Shown here piece after piece: positions 12,068 through 21,325 of a stretch of DNA of 64,000 bases. This stretch comes from Paramarasmius palmivorus. Lineage: Eukaryota > Basidiomycota > Agaricomycetes > Agaricales > Marasmiaceae. The translations under genes and the position numbers were made by a program. The notes beneath the pieces are model-generated. The model ran no database searches. It saw nothing but the letters and a program-made list of their open reading frames with translations, and was not told the origin of the DNA. Within the stretch, counting starts at the first letter, position 1; each line of letters opens with the position of its first letter. The stretch lies in NCBI GenBank assembly GCA_037176845.1, contig JAYKXP010000001.1, positions 744,001 through 808,000 of the forward strand, given 5' to 3'.

Positions 12068-12421
12068 TGGTGAGTGTAGCAGCGAAAGTGGGGTTTAGAA
12101 CAGGCTTGGGATCACAGACTAGAGCTTCATTGGTTTTAATGCACTACACTTGACCCTCGTGGCTGAGCATGCGGCGCCCTCGCTGATGTTTACATATTAC
12201 ACTCGGTTGCGATGGCATGTTTTACCGTGTTCGCTATTGCTCGACGATAAGTGACGTTTCACCATGTATACCACTTGTACCAGGCCTTTTAGGTTGACAA
12301 ATGTTGACTGGGCCACTTACTGGCAATAAACCTCAAGAATGTGGAGAACGTCTGCTGCGATTAGGTGAATGTAAGTAGGGCAATAGATACAGTAAGAGGT
12401 ATTCAACTAGTTCAAAGTGAA
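12068..12421. other. spacer between duplicated genes (unit B)
   Basis: About 350 nt of non-coding sequence between the BTB and secreted-protein genes, partly alignable with the equivalent spacer in unit A. Nothing else recognised. Confidence 0.45.
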
Positions 12422-13150
12422 CTAGATGTCTTCGTCACAATTGACAATCTTTTGGTCGAAGATAACGTCGTCTGTCGGTTGTACGCTTCCTACACCGTTG
12501 TTAAACCAAATGAAGTGGTAATCATTGGCACCAGGTGGACCCGTAGGATCTCCGTAGTTCAAACGAACACGGCCAAGGAATGTCTTGTGAAGAACCTTTG
12601 CGACGACGGCGGCCTACAAGGACATGTCAGCCACAGAAGAGCCTAAGAATGCCGCAAACAAACCTTTTTGCCAGGCTCAATCGTCACATCAATGTTCTGG
12701 GTGAAGGTCTTGGCTTCAGTGTTGCTCCAACTATCAGAATTTGAAAAGGAGACGCCAATTGGAAGCTCTGCCCCACCAGAGGCGGAGAAACCTTCACTAA
12801 CTCCAAATCGGAAGGTTTGAGCAACACTGGTTGAGCCACCGACCGTAGTCTTGATGTCGGTGGTCCCTCCTTTACAGTTATCGACGGGACTTCCTGAGAA
12901 AATTGCAAATTTTCAGCCCAGACTCTAGCACGAACAGAAACCGGGACTAACCGACAATTTTCTCAAGACGCGTATCGGGACCTGGAGACTGTGCCTCAAA
13001 AGTGCACTTGTCGGCTTCTCCTAGTTTGTTACCGGGGCAATGGTCCAAGTTTGCGGGGTCTGGACGGTCAACATTCTTACGCTTGTCAAAGCGTGTGGCA
13101 GATGTAGTCGCAACGAGGGCGAATGCGGTAAGAAAGTAGGAGTAGCGCAT
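12422..13150 (-). CDS. small secreted cysteine-containing protein, paralogue 1
   Basis: Exons 13150-12952, 12893-12664 and 12613-12422 give 206 residues with matching phases. An 18-residue signal peptide (MRYSYFLTAFALVATTSA) is followed by a dibasic site and the block NVDRPDPANLDHCPG then LGEADKCTFE. The mature part holds a strand-rich Ser/Thr/Gly region (TTVGGSTSVAQTF, DVTIEPGKK) and the conserved end RVRLNYGDPTGPPGANDYHF. Four cysteines (DHCPG, DKCTF, DNCKG, VNCDE) are shared with the paralogue at 14173-14845, suggesting two disulfides. The alternating Ser/Thr strands before the VTIxPGK motif recall aerolysin-like folds, but this is only an impression and no pore-forming role is claimed. 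A TATATAAA box lies 87-94 nt upstream of the ATG. Confidence 0.82.
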
Positions 13151-14172
13151 GACTTTGAGTGATTTGGGCGGAAAGGAGTGGTCTGATTGGATTCAATCCA
13201 ATTGTTTGTTGGAGGAAGGAAGGTTCAGGGTGTATGTTTATATATCTCTTCCCAAGTTCTTCGTGACAGCTCGCCCATGTGAAACACTGTAGGTCGTGTA
13301 ACGTAGGTCAGTGATGAACATTCGGAATATCAACGAGGAATATCAAGACATCACTAGGGTAGCTTCCATGTCAATGGCAGATTCTCCAACTCGATGCGAC
13401 GGTCAACCACGCAAGTGATATGAGTGTGTAGTAACGGGGTCTGTCCAGAGAAGCGCTTGTAAATTAGCGTATCGCCAGGAGCGACCATCATACAAAATCG
13501 GGAGCATGGCGGTGGTGGGTAGGATCCAGCAACTGTCATTGTTCGTTGATCATGAAGTGCTTTTTGTTCTCACGGTCCGAACTTCAATGTTTCAACGTCC
13601 TACAACAATCCTACAACATCCCCCCATGCTTCTCCAGCCACATCCGCCTCGTAGAGCTCAGTTCTAAAGCTCCCAACCAAATATATTTTAAGATAGCTAG
13701 GTCCAAGTGGTATATCAGTGGTAAGAGATACAGTCGTCTTTTTCTCCTGATCATCTCTGCATTCTGTTACTTGCTGATGTATAGCATAGATCTACAGGAT
13801 TTTCTTTGCGAATTCGTTACTAGGACTCCGGGGCGAACTGTGTGGAGCCAAAGCACGCTTTGCATATCAAGAATCAATACCTTGCCATATGCACTGACAC
13901 AGCTTCCCGTTCAATCTTGAAACTTTCCAACGTTCTAGCCAGACGACCGTCATGATAGTCGTTGTTCCTGCGATCGTGTCGTCAACGAGATTAGGGTCTG
14001 AGAAAGGATCTGAAGCCTAGGAGGAATGCGCTCTGGGACATTGAAAAGACACCATATAAAAGATAGCTGAACCAGACAAATCATATCATCATCCGCACAG
14101 AGTACTGAGTACTCATTCCTCTCCTTTCAATCGTCTCCAGTACAGCGTACTCTTCCTTCAACCAGCTCAGAC
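13151..14172. other. shared divergent promoter region of the secreted-protein pair
   Basis: About 1 kb separates the two divergent paralogues. Each side has a TATA box: on the minus strand at 13237-13244 and on the plus strand at about 14054-14061 (TATAAAAG). The left half (to about 13540) is repeated in unit A of the segmental duplication. No coding sequence is convincing here; open frames at 13546-13920 lack motifs. Confidence 0.6.
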
Positions 14173-14845
14173 ATGCGCTGTCTCTCCTTCGTGACTCTCG
14201 CAACTGCTGCCACTTTCGCTTCAGCAGCCTCTCGTTTTGCTGCTCGCAAGAACGTGGATCGCCCTGATCCCGCCAACCTAGACCACTGTCCCGGACGTCC
14301 TCTTGGAGAGGCCGACAAGTGCACATTTGAAAAGCAGGTATGTACAATAGCCTGCAACTAAGATGCGAATGTCAACAAAACTCTTGCAGGAGGACCTTCC
14401 CGACCGTCGTGTATGGTTCCAGCTTGGTGCCCCCGTCGCAAACTGCGATGACCCTGATGCTCCAGACCTTTCTACTACCGTTGGTGGTGAACGTACCGTT
14501 ACCGAGACGTGGGAGCACTCCAATAGCGTCGGCATAGACCTATTTGGTATCAAGATTGGCGGCGAAGGCGGTTGGAGCGAGTCGCAGTCGCAGACTCAAC
14601 GCCAGTCAATCACAGTCACGATTCCAAACGGGAAGCAACGCGTCGCTCTTGTGGGCGTAAACCATATCGAATCGCGTGGTCGCATCCGTTTAAATTACGG
14701 AGACCCCACAGGGCCACCTGGTGCCAACGACTACCACTTTATCTGGTTTCAGAACGATATCGTATCTTCCCAACCTACAGACGATGTTGAATTTGACTCT
14801 GCGGAGATTAATTGTGGCGAGACTTTCGACCCCAACAACCTATAA
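14173..14845 (+). CDS. small secreted cysteine-containing protein, paralogue 2
   Basis: Two exons, 14173-14337 and 14390-14845, give 206 residues, the same length as its divergent neighbour. A signal peptide (MRCLSFVTLATAATFASA) precedes the identical block NVDRPDPANLDHCPG and LGEADKCTFE. Then come TTVGGERTVTETWEHSNSVG, SITVTIPNGK and RIRLNYGDPTGPPGANDYHF, PTDDVEFDS. The four mature cysteines match those of paralogue 1. The second intron of paralogue 1 (after its PGKK) is absent here; the frame runs straight through. No known enzyme motif. Secretion and strong N-terminal conservation suggest an extracellular or effector-like protein, function unknown. Its 3' end is only 65 nt from the end of the pectate lyase gene. 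Confidence 0.85.
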
Positions 14846-14910
14846 ATTACGATGATGTACCCTATTTCTTAATCATAATCAACTTTCATGGCCAAAGCTT
14901 GAAGCCCGGC

Positions 14911-16430
14911 TCAAGCATTGGAGATATCGGACGAAGAATATTGGCAGTACTGGTGCCAGCCCAGTTAGATTCTCGAAACATTCAGTGTAGGGAAGGGAAG
15001 TACCTTGGAATCAGATCCATCTCCGTTCTTGGGGGGTTCGCTGCCCTTGTCATTACCAATAAATTTCTGGCATATCACATTGACGTCCTTGACCTTGGTC
15101 GTACGGATTTTGGCAACACTAAAATTGCTGTTGGTTGAGAAGCTGTGCACCGAGCTAGACTTAAACTCACTCTCCGTAGTTGCTGTCAGGATGAAATCTT
15201 GTTAGCGAAGAGAAGAAAACTGTCAACAAGGCATCTTACGTGTTAATCCCGACGAGATTTTTGCCTGCATGGTCGTTAGTGAACGAGAATCCTTGAAAGG
15301 AATAACAGTGACTCGCCTTTTACGGCCCACACATCGTTCACATTGACTTCTCGCTGGTATTGAGTCTCTGCACGTAATGCCTTATAAACCCATGCCCAAG
15401 GCATATCGATGGGCTCATAACTCACTGCAATTTCCGCACTACATCGTGTCAGTGATGCTTAGCGACCGTGAAGGCAACTACACTTACGCTTCGGTACAAT
15501 TTCCCGAAATCTTCAACGTAGAACTAGGTCACAACGTCAGCGAAGGTCCAAGGATCCTGTCTGTATTTGAATTCATACACACCGAGTTGATGATGACCTT
15601 TCCTCCACCTGAATATCACTGCCACTGTCAGAAATGTATCTACCTTGACAGCTTACTGACCGTTGTGTTGCACAACTATGGCTGCCGGTTAGAAATTTTC
15701 TTCTTTAGCGAAGAACATCCACCTTTGTCTTCGCATGCTACGAGCGAAGATGAAGGGCGTCAAAATGCGAACCATGTGTGGTGATCATCTTGTACTCACT
15801 TTGGCCTGTGGTGAGGCATTAGTAAAGAGGCAATACGCTTGAGTTCAGGGACTTACACCTCCGTAATTGATGCGGGATGTACCGCTCTTCTGCTTAATAG
15901 TGATAGCATCCTCGCACACGTCCTATACAGTTGAGTGTGAGCCCAAACTGGAACAGATAGCCAAAGAAAACCACTCACCTCAAAGAAAACATGATCAATC
16001 GTGCACGACCCTGTCGTAACCGAACTCAGCTTGCTGCACATTGCGCAGAGTGATACACGAATCTCACCGAAGACAGTGAACACCTTCGGCCTGGTCTTGC
16101 CAATCACGACTCGACTGAGCGTCGCGCCTTCTTCGAGAAGGAAAACGGCATCAGAGTCGCCACCTTCCTGCTGTTCTTTACAAGCACCAGAACCACGGTC
16201 ATACCGAGTGTATGGTTGCGGGGGCGTAAATGTCGTCCCAGCCTTTACTGTGATGGGCTTGCTGAGATGACTGGTCGTAGGAGGCGTAGGGAAGACATTG
16301 GTCGCCGCACGAGGCTCCAATCTAGGCAGAGAGGTCAGTGATTAGTCTACGAGTCGGGGAGATAGCCTTACGGATTAGCAGAAACGAGCAAGCTAAGGGA
16401 CACGAAAGCAAGGAGCTGACCGAATTGCAT
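14911..16430 (-). CDS. pectate lyase, family PL3
   Basis: Cleaves polygalacturonate by beta-elimination outside the cell. The signal peptide MQFGQLLAFVSLSLLVSANP starts at 16430. Family marks follow in order: YDRGSGACKEQQEGGDSDAV, FLLEEGATLSRVVIG, GSCTIDHVFFEDVCEDAITI, VVQHNG, FYVEDFGKLYRSCGNC, LVGINTNYGE and an end KYCQYSSSDISNA (stop at 14911), spread over about ten small exons. In the expected place of the conserved DQAEGVHC stretch, the frame used by both neighbouring parts reads KTRPKVFTVF, while the shifted frame reads DQAEGVHCL (about 16068-16097). So either a base is missing near 16096 together with different splicing downstream, or two offsetting indels changed about ten residues. 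Activity is therefore doubtful. Confidence 0.85.
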
Positions 16431-17251
16431 CTTTGACAGAGCTGGCGAGGGCTATCGAGTGCAGTGACTGTTTTTATACGGCGTCCCTGCTCTACCTTGT
16501 TCCTGGTCGTTGTCAAGTAAATGCGTCTGCACTAGCCAACCCAGACGCGTGCACATGCGTCCGATCCAAGCACAAACGACCACTGGAAATTATCGGTATC
16601 TCATGGTCGCTCGGTAGCAGGGAAAAGGCTTGGTATATTCAAGAGCAGCCGAGTAAATCGCGTAGTGTCGAGTACAAGTCCAAACCGGGCCGTGTGCGAT
16701 CCATTCACTTTGAGAAGAAATGAATTTCTGGGGGCACCAACTAAGTGTTTTTCTCACTGAGGGAATGAGATAAACGGACCGAGAAAGACTGGCACAGCAT
16801 GCACCGCCATCCACATGAGTGGTCGTGCCTGTATTTGAGCGTCATTGCCACTGGCAGTCACTGTGATCCGTGATAATTTGAGGCAGGAGGTTGGCAGAAG
16901 TGAGATCCAACGAATATCCGAGGTTGACCAAGCCTTCCCAAGAACTGGGGCATGTGGTTCATAGTTTTGATAGTGATTACTCTGCGTTAGACTCTGAGGA
17001 AGGCTCAGGAAGCATCTAAGTTCTGGAATTTCAAAATTTCAAACCTCGACCTGTCATGGATAGCGTTGGATGCGCCGAACTGGCAGTTGACGAAGTTCAC
17101 AGGAATTTTGAAACCCTCATTCAGTCGCTCGGAAATTCGTTAACCCAGATGCAGTAGGCATGTATTTTGAACTATGGCATACAAGTACTTAATGTCATAT
17201 TACACCAGTGACGGGAAGAAGCATAGAGCCTAGCTGGATATAGTACAACAT
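16431..17251. other. intergenic region, no gene seen
   Basis: About 820 nt between the pectate lyase start and the 3' end of the uS8 gene. Open frames on both strands have no motifs or plausible splice structure. It presumably holds the pectate lyase promoter. Confidence 0.45.
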
Positions 17252-18009
17252 CTAGTAGACGTATCCCAAGATCTTTCCTCCGACGTTCTTGCGACGGGCT
17301 TCTTCGTGGTCGAGGATACCAGAAGAGGTGGTCTAAGGATAATACGTATTAGCGGGCGTGCCACGGTATGAGTATTCAGAACACGTACGAGGATGATGAT
17401 ACCGAAACCACGAGAAGGAAGGAGCAAGTTGACCCAAGACTCGATCTGGGTAACCTGGACGTTGAAGCGGGGAGAGATGACACCACACTTGTTCAAACGA
17501 CCGTTGAGTTGAATGACGATTTTGCCGGCACGATGGTCATCGATGATTTCGAATTCACCAATGTAGCCTTTGAGAATCAGCGTCAGTATCCTCGTGGATT
17601 CAAAAAAGAGCAGTGAAAGAAATGAGGATAAGTAGAATGTGGTCTCATCAGTGAACTCGACCACCGTTAAAGAAAAAGCGGAAGACGAGTTGTTTGGTAT
17701 CCGAGACATAGGTGCATTTGTATATCGGAGGGTTAAAACGAGGGACAGGTGGAAATTAAAACCTCGTCAATCGTAGTTATATCACTCCGAAAGGTAGAAG
17801 GCAACGATAATAGGTCCATTACTCACCGTGTCTCTGCATGACACTCAAGAATTTTACAACGACCTTGGAGGAAGGTCGGACGAGGACTTGGCGCTTTCCA
17901 CGGCGCTCAGCATTGACGATGTTGTTCAAGCAGTCGTTCTTTAAAAGTCTATCAGATGACGTCGCGTGCTAGAAACACGAATACTCACAAGAACAGAGAC
18001 GCGAACCAT
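17252..18009 (-). CDS. RPS22: 40S ribosomal protein uS8 (S22/S15a)
   Basis: Small-subunit ribosomal protein, 130 residues in the family. Starts MVRVSVL at 18009, an intron follows at once, then [79 protein letters not shown] and the end GGKILGYVY, stop at 17252. All blocks are typical of eukaryotic uS8, with four introns, one right after the seventh codon as is usual for ribosomal protein genes. It lies head-to-head with eS17 across 489 nt, so the two are likely to share a bidirectional promoter and be co-expressed. No defect seen. Confidence 0.96.
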
Positions 18010-18498
18010 TTTGAAGGACGAAGTGGGTCAATCAAGTATGGTTCCTGCGTGAAAGAAATCCAAATGTGAGTAAAATTGTAAAACCCAGTCTGAGTGTCGC
18101 ACTACGGAAAGCGCGAGTCAAACGGGCTGTCGGGTAGCTTCATATCCCTGGAGCTTTGAGAAGGACCATTCCATCTCTTTGCTTGAGATCAACTGGACGT
18201 GACAGACACGAGCGACAAGCACTAGAACCGAGCGACGAGGAGAGGTGTATGCACCTTTTGAAGGGGATCTTGAGGGAAGGAGTGTCGAGGACAACGATGA
18301 GTGCCAGCAGCGAAAGTCGCTAATTTTTCGAAGGTTACCTAAGCGGGTGGCTTGACTGTACAGTTGAGCCACAAGCACTCTCGGAACAATCCGAACCGTT
18401 CCCACACCTTTGCTGACAGTGTCATTTGTTACACCCAAAGTCGCAAAGCCGCGCAAAACAGGTCCCTCGACACCGACACCGACTTCAAGAACGCAAAC
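18010..18498. promoter_or_regulatory. bidirectional promoter between uS8 and eS17
   Basis: A 489-nt gap between the ATGs of two divergent 40S ribosomal protein genes. No conserved box can be named with certainty, but the arrangement implies shared control. The open frame crossing it on the minus strand has no motif. Confidence 0.55.
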
Positions 18499-19160
18499 AT
18501 GGTGAGTAATAGAAAGTTCTCTGTTTCGTTTCTGGGGGCTCATCTCCGTATTCCCCAGGGCAGAGTTCGTACCAAGACCACCAAGAGGGCCTCCAGGGTT
18601 TTGATTGAGAAATAGTCTGTGTCGCTAGGTTGAATGAGGAACAAAGACAACGATGCTGACGAGTCATTTTGGTTCATAGCTACCCTCGTCTTACCCTTGA
18701 TTTCCACACCAACAAGAGGATCATCGATGAAGTCGTGCGTAATAGGAATACTCTTTTCGCGATCCAAATCTCTAATCGTCCAAATCTTAGGCTGTCGTTC
18801 CTTCAAAGCGCCTGCGCAACAAAATCTCTGGCTTCACCACCCACTTGATGAAGCGTATCCAGAAGGGACCTGTCCGTGGTATTTCCTTCAAACTTCAAGA
18901 AGAGGAGCGTGAGCGAAAGGACAACTACGTCCCCGAAGTTTCTGCTCTTGACACCTCTGGTGCTCCTCTTGAGGTTGACGCTGACACCAAGGTGCGTTCG
19001 TGCTATTACTCCCAACTTCTCCCATTAACCTTGCGATTCCTAGGACATGCTTCGCGCTCTCAACTTTGACTCCATCCCCGTCAATGTCCTTATTCCTACT
19101 GTCGCTGTCCCCGAGCGTGGACCCAGGAGAGACAGGAGGAACGTTCCAGGTGCCCGATAA
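18499..19160 (+). CDS. RPS17: 40S ribosomal protein eS17
   Basis: The first coding exon is just the ATG (18499-18501); an intron starts immediately (GTGAGT). Exon 2 gives [18 protein letters not shown], then [67 protein letters not shown] and, after an intron near 18991, [16 protein letters not shown] and the end [11 protein letters not shown], stop at 19158-19160. This matches eukaryotic eS17 along its whole length. The minimal ATG exon is a known way for fungi to place a first intron in ribosomal protein genes. Divergent partner is uS8. Confidence 0.96.
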
Positions 19161-19585
19161 ATCTAGTCGTCGTCATTACTGGATATATTCGGGGGGCAGG
19201 CCAGGCCAGGGGGAAATTAAGCGGTTCTTTTTGTCGTCGGTATGCCCCTTAGTTTTTTCCATGAGCTATGTATCTTTCTACTACCATGCACGCAAAAAAT
19301 CTCCCTTATGCCGACGTCTATTGTGTTGTGAATGCCAGAGAGATACCGTGTTGCAGTCAACGATACAAAGTGTCTGCGTTTGGTCTGCGTTCCTTGTTTG
19401 CGAGTTCTTCTGGGCGCTTGACGTTGATCTCGTACTTGTGGCGCAAGCTATAAGTAATATATACTGCTACAGCTAACAATACAATGTCCCTAATGCAATG
19501 AAAACATGTATGTGTAATCTACACTGCATCTACCGCTGACATAGTCTGGAAACATCCTATGAATCAGCGCCCAAAGTGGACAACC
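19161..19585. other. convergent intergenic region
   Basis: About 425 nt between the 3' ends of eS17 and the Zn2Cys6 gene. Open frames in it have no recognisable features; it likely holds 3' untranslated sequence. Confidence 0.45.
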
Positions 19586-20745
19586 TCACTCAAAGTCTAA
19601 TGGAGTAATTGAGGCTCCAGGATCTATGTCTAAGCAAGTCCTCCACCGCTCATCCAACATCCCACGTATCCACTCTACATGCCGCCAGCTCTCCCGTGCC
19701 CACCAACAGCTAGAACTCATACCATTTAACATGACACAATAATGATATAGGATTACCACGCCCTCGGCCGTCTCTCTTTCAACATCCCGCAAAACTGGGG
19801 CGAGAACCGTTCTGGCCAAGACACAGCACCAAAAGACTCGAACCCCAACTGTATAAACAGATGAGCTATCTGTAACGCATCCACTGCGGATTTGTACGCA
19901 TCGGCTATCTCGGGCTCGGAGAGTTCGTCTGGGTCGGGGAATGGAGAAGTCGGGAGGTGTATGCATGCAGGAGATGTATAGGAAACGGGTTTCTGGGTTC
20001 GTCATCATGTTGTCCCCTGGATTCTGATCCATAAACCTATTGAAAGTCGATCCCGAGAAATGATTGATCGCATGAAACAAAATAATTCTTGCCGTGAAAG
20101 ATGTTGTGGATCGTGGTTAGCATTCCGATTAGGTTGTGCTGCTGGGAAGAGTTAAACCCGATGACATAGGTGGACAGCGTTAGGAAGGCGACGCCAAGGA
20201 TGCTTTGGTCGGAGCCTCCCGTGTTTAGGGAAGGTAGGAGAGAGAGCGCACTGCGCCGGTGAGCTGCACTTGAGTAGCTATATTCCGTAATTTCGGGATA
20301 GAGCTGGGATAGATGAAATGCCGATAGAGAAAGCATGGAATGTAATAGGAAAGGCCTGGAAAAGGAAAGCTGAGGGATGTGGTGTTGTAGCAGAGGGATG
20401 TTGATGGGTGCAGTAGCAATGGAGTAGGACACGCCTACACCCCAATGATACATTAGCCTCATTGAAGGTATGTCCATCGGCAAAGGCGCAGATAGTGGGG
20501 TGTATAATGGAGGTGGTGACTCTGAAACGACGACACGACGCGTTTTTCGAGGCTTCCATGCACATCGTGCTCCATAACGGTCGCAGGGACCACAACTAGG
20601 TTGAATTTCGTCGCACTTTACTCTTCTCCGTTTGCAGACGAGACAACCAGCTCGAGACCTTAAAATCAAAATGTGAGAACTGTCAGTTTAAGAATAGAAC
20701 TCGGTCATACTTTGTATGAGCGCGTATTGTTCGTTCACGTTCCAT
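19586..20745 (-). CDS. Zn2Cys6 transcription factor
   Basis: Exon 1 starts at the ATG ending at 20745 (MERERTIRAHT), followed by a clean intron (GTATGA...TTTTAAG). Exon 2 carries the binuclear cluster SRAGCLVCKRRRVKCDE with spacing CX2CX6CX6CX2CX6C. The rest resembles the sterol-regulatory Upc2-like group of fungal regulators: SFSRPFLLHSMLSLSAFHLS, YRRSAL-like helices and, near the end, SWPERFSPQFCGMLKERRPR followed by ILYHYCVML. Between these last two blocks the frame shifts by one base near 19757 (GCGTGGTAATC on the minus strand), so the deposited sequence would end early at RPRAW. The stop at 19586 assumes the shift is corrected. Target genes unknown. Its start lies 72 nt from a tRNA gene. 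Confidence 0.83.
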
Positions 20746-20816
20746 GACAAGAAAGATTTTCTCAGATTTGTCAATGTGCCGCGTGTATTCACCATGAAAA
20801 GCAAAAACAATGGGCT

Positions 20817-20899
20817 TGACCACCGCAGGACTCGAACCTGCAACCTTTTGGTACGTCTGGTAATCGAAGCCAAACGCGCTACCATTGCGCCAGGTAGCC
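20817..20899 (-). tRNA. tRNA-Arg (anticodon TCG) with 11-nt intron
   Basis: Reading the minus strand from 20899: acceptor GGCTACC pairs with GGTGGTC (two G-T pairs), D stem GCGC/GCGC, anticodon stem TTTGG/CCAAA, T arm GCAGG-TTCGAGT-CCTGC and discriminator A at 20817. The anticodon loop reads C-T-TCG-A and is followed, one base 3' of the anticodon, by an 11-nt insert (20853-20863), the canonical intron site. Mature length 72. Internal A and B boxes (TGGCGCAATGG and GGTTCGAGTCC) are present. Confidence 0.92.
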
Positions 20900-21325
20900 C
20901 TGAGAGAAGGGGGAACTGAGTTGTACCAGTGGCGTTGAGTAGCCAGGGTTCTTCCGAATCGTCCGACCGGTTCCGAGGATCAGTCTCGGCGTCAAAAGGC
21001 TAGATCGTTCGAGGGCCGCCAGGGGCCTGGATTCGACTGCGGTCTAGAACGCACTGCATGATGCAAGTTACACGTGCAAGGGTCTAGACCGCAAGCATTC
21101 TCGCCGCTGTTGACCTGTTTTCTGCGCATTAAAGACGCATTTTTTTCTTAAAAGGAACCGTAAAGGAGTATTGCGAGACGATTATTTCGATTGAGACTGA
21201 AAAGAGATAAAATTTGAGGTTTTAAGCCGAAGCCAAGCCGGGAAGAGCTGGCCGGATAATGGCGGATGATGTGATAAAAAGTATCGAGGAACGTTGATGG
21301 CTTGCTCTCATCTCCAGAAGACCTT
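20900..21325. other. upstream region of the SKN7 homologue
   Basis: About 425 nt between the tRNA and the SKN7 start, with no coding sequence. It contains two near-identical GGTCTAGA/CGGTCTAGAACG-type segments around 21040 and 21084, of unknown meaning. Confidence 0.4.

Noticed and set aside
12422..14845. Calling the secreted pair pore-forming proteins
   Set aside because: Only a loose pattern of Ser/Thr-rich strands supports it; without a structure or profile match the claim is not warranted.
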